A DNA stretch of 64,000 nt from Scolanthus callimorphus (taxonomy: Eukaryota > Cnidaria > Anthozoa > Actiniaria > Edwardsiidae), in the NCBI GenBank assembly GCA_033964015.1, contig CM066925.1:5102523-5166522 (forward strand). Reading direction: 5' to 3'. The number at the start of each line of letters is the position of its first letter. The first letter of the stretch is position 1. A program made the position numbers and the translations under genes. Below, in pieces: positions 45,037 to 54,711 of the stretch. Under the pieces are notes generated by a model. That model searched no databases. It saw only the letters and a program-made list of their open reading frames with translations, and was not told the origin of the DNA.

Positions 45037-45514
45037 CTCCGGGAAAAATAGAAGTAAACGAGGTATAATTAGTGTGGTAGGTTGTACGTTCCTGTACGTG
45101 TCACATTTCCTTATCAGCGTCATGAACTTTTATCCGGGGTGCTAGTTAGTTTGTTTACATGTTTGGATTGCAACATCAGTATATCGTTTGCTCTTCGCGC
45201 CTATACATGGAAATATGGATGTCTGTTGGTTGCAGATTATAGGGCTTTTTTGTACGTACCGTTGTGTGCATTTATGTGTTCTGTTTGCTCTGTAGTTTGT
45301 CGGTTTTTGTGGCTCCTGTGTGTTTGTCCGCGTTGTGCTGAAGGCCCGACTCACTGGGTTTTGTGTTGGTTTTTATAGTGTCAGTTGCCTGCAGTTAACG
45401 TTAGGCTCACTTTATGTGTACGCTGGCTTTTGTATGTTATTCTGGTAATACCTCGTCGTAGTTATGTGTCTTATTATGTGCGTTACGTCTTATCACTCAC
45501 ATGTTCCCTTGGAA

Positions 45515-45833
45515 ACGCGCGGCGGGACTTGGGATCTCGCGGGTCAAAGATGGATAAAGGAGTTGGCGCTTATCATACGCGCGGCGGGACTTCGGGTCTC
45601 GCGGGTCATAGAGATGAGGATAGATAGCTCTTTTTGTACGCGCGGCGGGACTTCGGGTCTCGCGGGTCAAAGAGGGATAAAGGAGTTGAAACTTTTCATA
45701 CGCGCGGGGGGACTTCGGGTCTCGCGGGTCATAGAGATTAGGATGGATGGCGCTTTTTGTACGCGCGACGGGACTTCGGGTCTCGTGGGTAAGAGAGATG
45801 ACGGTGGATGGCGCATTTCGTACGCGCGGCAGG
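45515..45833 (+). repeat. 61/62-bp tandem array with alternating unit types
   Basis: Units start at 45515, 45577, 45638, 45700 and 45761, with a partial one at 45822, each opening ACGCGCGGCGGGACTTCGGG. Units 1 and 3 are 62 bp and carry GGATAAAGGAGTTG; units 2, 4 and 5 are 61 bp and carry GGATGGATGGCGC-like ends. This gives an ABABB order. It is non-coding, although the array is open in some frames. Confidence 0.85.
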
Positions 45834-46065
45834 AAAGGAGAAAAAGAAAGGAAAAAAAATGAAAATGAAAATGAAAAAAAAAAGGGAAACGAAAAAAGGA
45901 AAGAGAGTAAAGGAAAATGAAAAAAAGGAAACGGAGAAAAGAAAAAGATAAAGAAGGGAAAAAGGAAAAAGAAAAGCAAAGAGACGGAGAAAGAGAGAAG
46001 GAATAATGGAAAAAAGAATAAAAGGAGAAGAAAGGAAAATGATAGAGGAAGAAAATAAAGGAATA
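45834..46065 (+). repeat. Purine tract (GAAA-rich)
   Basis: About 230 bases almost wholly A and G on the plus strand (AAAAGGAAAAAGAAA-type). The complement gives a long Phe/Ser/Leu frame that is low complexity and not a gene. Such tracts can form triplex DNA. Confidence 0.9.
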
Positions 46066-46329
46066 TAGTGTACTGTATCGCGTAGTCGCTCGCTTTCACT
46101 ATTTCATTGGATCCCGTGATTCCTTTCGTTGACCTTGAGGGGGCTCTCTCCTCAGTGCAGCGTCTCGTTCCGGACCTGGTCGTTACCCTTACATTTCATA
46201 TGATCGGGGGTTGGCAAACGAGAGGAGCCGGTTTAGGGATCTGTCTTTGTGCAGCTTTCATTATGGGACCCAGCCTTTCGTTGGCCCCTGAGTCTCACCG
46301 GACAGACATGTATGGGTATGCCAAAGAGT

Positions 46330-46690
46330 GGTTTTGAGTTATGGGTGCGTTCAAGAAGGTTTTGTTGAGTTATGGGTATGTTCTAGAGAGGTTTTGAGTT
46401 ATGGATGTGTCCAAGAGAAGTTTCGAGTTATGGGTGTGTCCAAGAGAGGTTTTGAGTTAGGGGTATGTCCTAGAGAGGTTTTTAGTTATTGGTATGCCCA
46501 AAACCGGTTTTAGTTATGGGTGTGGTCTAGAGCAGTTTTGAGTTATGGGTGTGGTCGCGAGAGGTTTTTGAGTAATGGGTGTGGTCAAGAGAGGTTTTGG
46601 GTTATTGGTGTGGTCAAGAGAGTTTTTGAGTTATGGGAGTGGTCAAGAGAGGCTTTAAGTTATGGGTATAGGGAATAAGGTTGGAGAGGA
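46330..46690 (+). repeat. About 29-bp minisatellite, GTTATGGGTGTG type
   Basis: About twelve units of the form TTTTGAGTTATGGGTGTGG then TCAAGAGAGG, each 28-30 bp with scattered changes. Any translated frame is just the repeat. It lies in the right part of element A. Confidence 0.85.
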
Positions 46691-46828
46691 TTTAGGATAT
46701 TTTGAGTTATGGGTTGGATTAGGATGGGAAGGTATCTAACACTGTAAGTGTCAATAGGGCGGAGCCAGGTCTCCTTCCCATAACTTATATTATATGGAGC
46801 ACAATAGGACCAAGTGAGGATATATAAC

Positions 46829-47387
46829 TATTCTCACTTGGGAATAGTGTGCGACATATAAGATATAATTTACATAATCAATTCAGTTGGTTCATATCAA
46901 GATAACAGTGTCGTCTTTTTAGTGATCGAGCGGGCTTCCTGTGGTGTCTTGTCTACCTTGTTTACTGGTTCTTGACCGTGAAAACACAGTGGAAAATGCA
47001 CATAACATCTTTTCTCAAGTGTATCTGAGTTCTGGTTGCGTTTTAAGCTTTCTAGGTGAATAAAAATAGTGAAAAAACAAATATAGTTTGTAGATATTTC
47101 CTTATAAGGAAGTTGAAGAAAGTCGACACTTTTTCAAGGGAACTATCTTGATATGTTGAGATCGTAGCGCCAGGATGGCGACCCTGGTGTAGGTCTGCAC
47201 ATGGGAATAGTATGTATGTGGGTAGTAGATTATAGGGCCTTATTGTGCTCATCTAGAGGCCTGGTGGAGCCAGCTTTTGCTCACCCACCCACCCTCCCTC
47301 TTTGCCAGTAATTGCCTTTTTGAGCTTCGCCAGGTCTCCTTCCCATAACTTATATTATATGGAGCACAATACGACCAAGTGAGGATA
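46829..47387. mobile_element. Short terminal-repeat element B, relative of A
   Basis: Shares its first about 60 and last about 65 bases with element A and directly follows it, with TATAAC between and after. Ends TATTCTCACTTGGG and CCAAGTGAGGATA are inverted copies. At 559 bp it may be an internally deleted derivative. No coding sequence recognised. Confidence 0.55.
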
Positions 47388-47710
47388 TATAACTATTTGG
47401 TTACCACTTGAATAATAATGCTCTTTCGAAATCCTGGCACGTTGATTGGCTAGTGGTTACACCACTCTGAGCTCGAGAATTTGGCTCTTACTTGGTGTTG
47501 CAAGGCACCAAACTTATTCCCCTCAATACCTTTGTTGTATGACAGAGTTTAGTGGCCCGGCTCTTACTTGGTGTTGCAAGGCACCAAACTTATTCCCCTC
47601 AATACCTTCTCCTCTGGTCCCTACTCCTCTTTAACCATTTGAAGCAAGTTGACACCAAGAAGCCATTTCAGTCCCTTGCACCAAAGCACCAAAGCACCAA
47701 AGTCTATATT

Positions 47711-48990
47711 TCACTGACCCGGGACACCGGCCACTAACTGTATGATACAACATGGCAATAGTCATTCTAACTGAGTGGGACACCGGGACAGCGGGACACT
47801 GGGTCACCAAATTCTATATTTTACTGTCCCACTGACCCGGACACCGGGCCACTAAACTGTATGATACAACATGGCAATAGTCATTCTGTACTGAGTGGGA
47901 CACTGGGACAGCGGGCCACTGGGTCACCAAATTCTATATTTTACTGTCCCACTGACCCGGGACACCGGGCCACTAAACTGTATGATACAACATTGCAATA
48001 GTCATTCTGTACTGAGTGAGACAGCGGGCCACTGGGTCACCAAATTCTATATTTCACTGTCCCACTGACCCGGGACACCGGGCCACTAAACTGTATGATA
48101 CAACATGGCAATAGTCATTCTGTACTGAGTGGGACACTGGGACAGCGGGCCACTGGGTCACCAAATTCTATATTTCACTGTCCCACTGACCCGGGACACC
48201 GGGCCACTAAACTGTATGATACAACATTGCAATAGTCATTCTGTACTGAGTGGGACACCGGGACAGCGGGCCACTGGGTCACCAATTCTATATTTCACTG
48301 TCCCACTGACCCGGGACACCGGGCCACTAAACTGTATGATACAACATTGCAATAGTCATTCTGTACTGAGTGAGACAGCGGGCCACTGGGTCACCAAATT
48401 CTATATTTCACTGTCCCACTGACCCGGGACACCGGGCCACTAAACTGTATGATACAACATGGCAATAGTCATTCTGTACTGAGTGGGACACCGGGACAGC
48501 GGGCCACTGGGACACCAAATTCTATATTTTTACTGTCCCACTGACCCGGGACACCGGGCCACTAAAATGTAAGATACAACATGGCAATAGTCATTCTGTA
48601 CTGAGTGGGACACCGGGACAGCGGGCCACTGGGTCACCAAATTCTATATTTTACTGTCCCACTGACCCGGGACACCGGGCCACTAAACTGTATGATACAA
48701 CATTGCAATAGTCATTCTGTACTGAGTGGGACAGCGGGCCACTGGGTCACCAAATTCTATATTTTACTGTCCCACTGACCCGGGACACCGGGCCACTCAA
48801 CTGTATGATACAACATGGCAATAGTCATTCTGTACTGAGTGGGACACAGGGACAGCGGGCCACTGGGTCACCCAATTCTATATTTTACTGTCCCATTGAC
48901 CCGGGACACCGGGCCACTCAACTGTATGATACGACATGGCAATAGTAACTATGTACTGAGTGGGACACCGGACCACTGGTCACCAAATTC
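47711..48990 (+). repeat. Left 121-bp satellite array of the fold-back element
   Basis: About eleven units, each containing ACCCGGGACACCGGGCCACT, TGTATGATACAACATGGCAA and TAGTCATTCTGTACTGAG, then GGGACAGCGGGCCACTGGGT. Most are 121 bp; a few lack about ten bases in the GGGACACCGGGACAG part. Mutations are sparse, so the array is young or homogenised. Short repeated frames here are not genes. Confidence 0.9.
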
Positions 48991-50397
48991 CAAAAAGGGA
49001 TTATTCTTTATAACTCGTGTTCTATTGTATGGATCATTATCAAATTGGTCAGTACAATAACTTTAACAAGAGCTTTATTTTGACATATTTCGTTACCATG
49101 GAAACAGTTATCACGTGACTCGGTGGCGGCCATCTTGGATTTTTTATTTAGACCCTCTGAAGATACACAGAAAAAGGTGAAATTGAAAGGTAACACATAT
49201 TTAGATACAGGACAAATGAAACTAATTGGATATCTTGGAATTTCTCAAGAAAAAAGAAATTATCAGATTTTTCGTGCTTTTGAAATATATGATATTGTGA
49301 AAAAATGTCTTTATTAAAGCATGATCCACGATATCAAATTAGTTTTACGGAAAGACTTATAATAGAAAGATTATGCTGAAAAGAAATTTCTATTTTTCAT
49401 CTTCTCTACATACTTGCACGGGCGCTAAACATTTCATCCAAAGTGGCGGATGGTGAGTCACGTGACATCGTTACCATGGCAGCAACAACTTAATCGAAAT
49501 CAGAATTTCAAAACGTGTGAGTTTGAAAGATTTTCGTTGAAAATAACGAAGTTACAAAAAGCAGGCCCTCGTTTTAGAGCTATGCCTTAATGCCACTGAG
49601 CTATTTCACTGTCCCACTGACCCGGGACACCGGGCCACCAAACTCTGTGATACAACATGGCAATAGTCATTATTTACTGTGTGGGACACCGAGACAGCGG
49701 ATCACCAAACTCTATATTTCACTGTCCCACTGACCCGAGACACCGGCCACTAAGGGACGGACCATTATTTTTCTGATGGGGGAGGGGGGTTGAACATTTT
49801 TGAAATAAATTGTTTGCAATCGTAATAAACAGAAAATAAATTGTTTGTAGAGAGGTTTTCAACTGTGAAATTTCCGGCCATCTTGGGACACTAAATTTCA
49901 AAATTTCCCCCTGGGGGCACCAGACTCCCAAAGGCCGAAACTTCATTTTCTCAAAAAGCAAAGAAACACTGACTGATGAGAGATACATACATTTCACAAT
50001 TTCTCATTTCAGATCACGTTGCATTCATTTGAACAATATTTCTTTGTTCTGGTTGCTTCCTTATTCATATATCACTTGGTGCGTAATAAAAAAAAAACAA
50101 ATAAAGAATACTCATGGGAATGCCACGTGAACTGAAATGGAATATACGCTCAAGCCGAGGAGGTCTATTAAGTAGTTTCGTCATCATGACCAAGAACCAT
50201 GAACATGGTTCCTTGCCAGTGTCTATTCCCCTGAGCATTGGCCTCGCGCCTGGGCTGCCGGCGCAAATTGAATTTTGGGCTGGCGATATTTATCTGAAAA
50301 CAGTCTCGATTCAAGCAGGCAATTTTTTATGATTCTACCGGTTGCTTTGTGCCTGATACTCGCAGGCTTTCTAAATAAACGTTTTTGAAGCCGCGTG
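48991..50397. other. Central part of the fold-back element
   Basis: Unique AT-rich sequence with one and a half satellite units (49604-49750) in the left-arm orientation. A segment starting GGACGGACCATTATTTTTCT at 49756 looks like the end of a further inserted element. A 73-codon frame (50114-50332) is open but has no recognised domain; its start resembles 56861-56900. No transposase motif was seen. Confidence 0.5.
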
Positions 50398-51566
50398 GCC
50401 CGCTGTCCCGATGTCCCACTCAGTACAGAATGACTATTGCAATGTTGTATCATACAGTTTAGTGGCCCAGTGTCCCGGGTCAGTGGGACAGTAAAATATA
50501 GAATTTGGTGACCCAGTGGCCCGCTGTCCCGGTGTCCCACTCAGTACAGAATGACTATTGCCATGTTGTATCATACAGTTTAGTGGCCCGGTGTCCCGGG
50601 TCAGTGGGACAGTGAAATATAGAATTGGGTGACCCAGTGGCCCGCTGTCCCGGTGTCCCACTCAGTACAGAATGACTATTGCCATGTTATATCACAGAGT
50701 TTAGTGGCCCAGTGTCCCGGGTCAGTGGGACAGTAAAATATAGAATTTGGTGACCCAGTGGCCCGCTGTCCCGGTGTCCCACTCAGTACAGAATGACTAT
50801 TGCAATGTTGTATCATACAGTTTAGTGGCCCGGTGTCCCGGGTCAGTGGGACAGTGAAATATAGAATTTGGTGACCCAGTGGCCCGCTGTCTCACTCAGT
50901 ACAGAATGACTATTGCCATGTTGTATCATACAGTTTAGTGGCCCGGTGTCCCGGGTCAGTGGGACAGTGAAATATAGAATTTGGTGACCCAGTGGCCCGC
51001 TGTCCCTGTGTCCCACTCAGTACAGAATGACTATTGCCATGTTGTATCACAGAGTTTAGTGGCCCAGTGTCCCGGGTCAGTGGGACAGTAAAATATAGAA
51101 TTTGGTGACCCAGTGGCCCGCTGTCCCGGTGTCCCACTCAGTACAGAATGACTATTGCAATGTTGTATCATACAGTTTAGTGGCCCAGTGTCCCGGGTCA
51201 GTGGGACAGTGAAATATAGAATTTGGTGACCCAGTGGCCCGCTGTCCCGGTGTCCCACTCAGTACAGAATGACTATTGCCATGTTGTATCATACAGTTTA
51301 GTGGCCCGGTGTCCCGGGTCAGTGGGACAGTGAAATATAGAAATTGGTGACCCAGTGTCCCGGTGTCCCACTCAGTACAGATTGACTATTGCAATGTTGT
51401 ATCATACAGTTTAGTGGCCCGGTGTCCCGGGTCAGTGGGACAGTAAAATATAGAATTTGGTGACCCAGTGTCCCGGTGTCCCACTCAGTACAGATTGACT
51501 ATTGCAATGTTGTATGACAGAGTTTAGTGGCCCGGTGTCCCAGGTCAGTGAAATATAGACTTTGGT
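50398..51566 (-). repeat. Right 121-bp satellite array of the fold-back element
   Basis: About ten units of the same satellite as 47711-48990 but inverted (AGTGGCCCGGTGTCCCGGGT, TTGCCATGTTGTATCATACA). The last units lose the GGCCCGCTG block. Pairing with the left array would give a stem of more than 1 kb. Confidence 0.9.
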
Positions 51567-51779
51567 GCTTTGTTGCAAGGGACTGAAATGGCTTCTTGGT
51601 GTTAACTTGCTTCAAATGGTTAGAGGAGTGGGACCAGAGGAGAAGGTATTGAGGGGAATAAGTTTGGTGTCAACTTGCTTCAAATGGTTAAAGAGGAGTA
51701 GGGACCAGAGGAGAAGGTATTGAGGGGAATAAGTTTGGTGCCTTGCAACACCAAGTAAGAGCCGAGAATTTTTCTCCTC

Positions 51780-52380
51780 GCACGGCTCTATAATGCTGCC
51801 GCCTCGCAGCCTCGCCTCTTGGCTCGGCTGCTCGTTGGCAATTATAATCGGGTTGTCTGCGTAAACGTTTCTGATTGGCTAAATCAGTCTGTCCGACAGC
51901 AACACTGAAATGGATTCCCTGAGCACAGCTTTGTGCCCTCAGTCACGTACAAAACTGATCAGAAATTATAGCTTTCCGTGACCACAGCTTTGTGCCCTCA
52001 GTCACGTACATTACGAGGAGTGCTTTTCAAAAAGCAAAACATGGATTCTCTATCTTTCGAAAGCTCTAGAATTTAATAACTTTTACTAGACAAATAATGT
52101 GTAGAAACTAAATCGCTGTCTTGAGCTAAACAATCGCCCACCCGTTTCGAAATATCTAATAATAACTAATTGGATGAAAAAAATTGATTTAATTGAATTT
52201 AGTAGGTTTTTATATAAACCTAATTCAGAAAAAGTTGCTTTGGTCATTGGTCTTTGGTCATTGAGCGCCTTTGTTTCGTGGTCACTGAAGCAAATAATTC
52301 CTTTGTTTCGCGCTATAATTGAAAGACCAAAGACCAAACGCCAAGCAACCTTTTTTGAATTAGGTGTAAAACTAATGGCA
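51780..52380. other. Intron sequence with a short hairpin
   Basis: Includes a direct repeat of ACAGCTTTGTGCCCTCAGTC (near 51925 and 51982). An imperfect inverted repeat at 52211-52365 (ACCTAATTCAGAAAAAGTTG and its complement) is possibly a MITE. No gene. Confidence 0.5.
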
Positions 52381-52382
52381 TT

Positions 52383-53066
52383 TTACTGAACCTTCGCGAA
52401 CGTCCTCGGAAAAAAGATCATACAACTCCTTAGTTTAACCAAAACATGTCAACCTATCGTTGGAAAGCTTATAGAATGGACTAGCTGCGGGTATGCCAAA
52501 AAGAAATCATTTTTCAACACGTATAATTTTTTTAAAGGTCTTATTAAAAATGTTGTGTGACACTTTCAAGAGCCACCCCTGCAGAACTGCTTGACCTTGT
52601 CTCCCAAAGTAGCACATTGTTTCAATCCTTAAAGGTGTTTCTCAAAAACCGTGTTGCGTTTTTAAAAATCTTGCTTTGCTCAAAAGTTATGGAACTTTTA
52701 AATTTCCAAGGTCAAATTTTATAGAATTTTCCCGGTCTAAAAATTAAAAAAAATCATAACTTTTGAACTAAACAAAATTTAAAAAACGCAGACACTGTTT
52801 TTGAGAAACACCGTTTACGATTAACACAATATGTTTCTTGGGATTCAAGGTGAAGCAGTTCTGCAGCGATAGCTCTTGAAAATGTCACACTCAATTTTTT
52901 TAAAAAAACCTTCAAAAAAATTATATTTATTAAAATATTACTTCGTTTTGCCATAGCCTGCTAGTCCAATCTATAAGCTTTCCAACGATATATAGGTTGA
53001 CATGTTTTGGTTAAACTAAGGACGAGTATGATTTTTTTCCGAGGACGTGCGCGAAGGTTCTCAGTA
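52383..53066. mobile_element. 684-bp hairpin element with long arms
   Basis: The left arm starts TTACTGAACCTTCGCGAACG and the right arm ends with the complement form, CGAAGGTTCTCAGTAA. The arms run more than 300 bp with scattered mismatches (shared ACCAAAACATGTCAACCTAT, TTTGAGAAACACCG inverted). The core is AT-rich and no protein is encoded. It lies in the intron just before the first VWA exon. Confidence 0.7.
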
Positions 53067-53371
53067 ACCTTAAAACACCATTAAAAATAACAGGTTTCTC
53101 AGAGTTCATACACCATTAAAACTTCATATCAAACTTTCCCCGAAAATAAGTGTAGTTTGTCAACACCTCACGGCCAAGACCATATTTGGAATCATTTACT
53201 TTATAAGGAAGTGACAGAAGATCCTCTTTTGATAAGAATTTGGCAAAAATAGAATAAAAAGGTGAAATTTTGAATGAACCTGTCAGAACCAGATTTACTA
53301 ACGAATGCGTGCCATCTTTCATCTTTCACTTAGGAAGAATCAACGAATCATTTTGCTTTGAATCTTTTCAG

Positions 53372-53706
53372 ATGGATGTACAAGAGGCATCGATGTCGGC
53401 CTTGTCGTTGCTTTTACTGGTAGCCCTAATGAAAGGAAAAAACTGCAGGCATTTATGAAGGAATTTATTGACTTATTCGAAGTATCAGAGAATTGTACTC
53501 ACATTGGAATCATTACCTGGTCATCAGGGCCTACATTAGAAATATCGTTTGACAAATATACAGGAGTGTACAGAAACGCTGTTAATTTAAAAAGGGACAT
53601 CGATAGGATGCAATTCCAAAAGAGCTTTCCCTCCACTGGAGCTCTTGCTTTAGCCAATACGTCACTGTTCCAGGAAGCAAGAGGCATGCGCCCACATAAG
53701 AAACAG
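53372..53706 (+). CDS. VWA domain, first exon
   Basis: Acceptor CTTTTCAG ends at 53371 and donor GTAACG starts at 53707. In the phase left by the WAP exon it encodes GCTRGIDVGLVVAFTGSPNE, helix-like KKLQAFMKEFIDLFEVS, then THIGIITWSSGPTLEISF and FPSTGALALANTSLFQEARG. This is the first half of a von Willebrand factor A fold: strand 1, helix 1, strands 2-3 and the TG-x-AL helix. The metal site is altered: the usual DxSxS after strand 1 reads AFTGS, without the first Asp. VWA domains bind extracellular matrix or other proteins. Ends in phase 0. Confidence 0.78.
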
Positions 53707-53735
53707 GTAACGTTTGAAATTGAATGTCAACTTTA

Positions 53736-53995
53736 TCACTGTATGCATTGCTAACGTGACCTCAAATTTCAAAACTTTTCAATTGGCGATTTTTAGCTGT
53801 CATTCAAACCAAAACGCTGGATTCGGCCTCTTCAGTGTGTCGAATCGATTGCCAAATCAACCAAAATGGTTATAAGCTTTCCTTTGGCTTCCATGCCTCG
53901 AATGTTAACTTTCTGGTTCAACCGACATTACAGTTTCCCTGCGTAAAAATCGCGTAGTGAATTTTGAGGTCGCGTTAGCAATGCATATACGGTGG
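53736..53995. mobile_element. CCACTG MITE, copy 4
   Basis: A slightly diverged copy (starts TCACTGTATGCATTGCTAAC, ends ATATACGGTGG) between TA dinucleotides, just 29 bases after the donor of the first VWA exon. Non-coding. Confidence 0.8.
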
Positions 53996-54424
53996 TAATA
54001 AATAACTATCATTTCTCTTCTTAAGTGTGGGATTTCCCTAGTCTACAGAACACCTCCTTGTTATTTTTCGTTCAATAAATAGCACCAAGTCGTCCATCTT
54101 GACAAGTAATTCCTCATTTTTAAGCCAGCATTACTATAGCAATCTGATTTCTTTTTTAATAAAAGAAGAGTGAGTTATATTTTCCACTCATCAATTAAGA
54201 GAGTTCCATGCACATGGATAACTGTATACAAGTATTTAACTGCAGCTAAAAACAAGTATCTTTCTCTTTATAATCAATTTTCAAACTCAAATTTCGCGCG
54301 CGAGAGAAATACCGAAAACACAAACAACAAGAGCAGGAAACGGACCGCATATCGACCAATCAGAGCGCGCGTACTTTAGATGACATATAATAATTTGAAT
54401 TATTGTTTTTCGCTTTTTTTTCAG

Positions 54425-54662
54425 GTCTGCATTGTCCTCACTGTGGGTAATGTTTGGAAACCAGATTATGAATATGGCGACATTCTGAAAGGTCGAAGCA
54501 TTGAAATTTACCCAATTGGTGTTGGTTCCAACCGTGAAGTTCTCAACGTTTTAATATATATTAAAACTTTACACTGGTGGTATGTCCCGCAATTGGATAG
54601 TGATTCCGGTTCTGATTCTCTGAAGGACGTCTTAGCCTACATGTCGTGGAAGAGAATTGCAG
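54425..54662 (+). CDS. VWA domain, second exon
   Basis: Acceptor TTTTTTTCAG ends at 54424, and the donor, GTGGGA, follows 54662. It enters in phase 0, as the previous exon requires, and encodes VCIVLTVGNVWKPDYEYGDI, then KGRSIEIYPIGVGSNREVLN and DSLKDVLAYMSW. This matches strand 4 (normally VxxxLTDG), the IEIYxIGVG strand and the final helix of a VWA domain. The Asp of LTDG is Val here, a second loss at the metal site, so metal-dependent ligand binding is unlikely. Leaves in phase 1. Confidence 0.82.
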
Positions 54663-54711
54663 GTGGGATATCTGTACTGTTATGATTTAGCGTTTTTTAT
54701 CATCCCACATA

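Larger units (their letters stand above)
36953..46822. mobile_element. Older terminal-repeat element A, host of the BEL insertion
   Basis: Starts TATTCTCACTTGGG and ends CCAAGTGAGGATA, an inverted match. The first 60 bases match the start of element B at 46829 (AATAGTGTGCGACATATA, ACATAATCAATTCAGTTGG), and the last 65 bases match the end of B (CAGGTCTCCTTCCCATAACT, ATATGGAGCACAATA). Without the 7.5-kb BEL element it would be about 2.3 kb. Its right part holds the 61-bp array, a purine tract and the 29-bp minisatellite. No transposase was recognised. The boundaries rest on the shared ends only. Confidence 0.5.
47483..51763. mobile_element. 4.28-kb fold-back element with satellite arms
   Basis: The 48 terminal bases at 47483-47530 (starting GGCTCTTACTTGGTGTTGCA) are repeated inverted and identical at 51716-51763. 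The 8-mer GAGAATTT lies directly outside each end (47475-47482 and 51764-51771). Inside the ends, both arms carry a CTCTTTAACCATTTGAAGCA block and then 121-bp satellite arrays in opposite orientation. The left arm repeats its terminal block a second time at 47559. The centre (48990-50397) is mostly unique. No transposase was seen, so mobilisation in trans is likely. An 8-bp duplication suggests hAT- or P-like enzymes; that is inference. Confidence 0.85.

Noticed and set aside
45497..46099. A 200-codon minus-strand frame across the purine tract and 61-bp array
   Set aside because: It is the translation of low-complexity and tandem-repeat DNA (Phe/Ser/Leu strings) with no domain.
48129..51258. 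Repeated 75-100-codon frames beginning MGHRDSGPLGH
   Set aside because: They are translations of the 121-bp satellite on both strands, and the 121-base period breaks frame at each unit.
47711..51566. Regular repeats that might suggest a CRISPR array
   Set aside because: Units are contiguous 121-bp satellites without unique spacers, in a eukaryotic genome.
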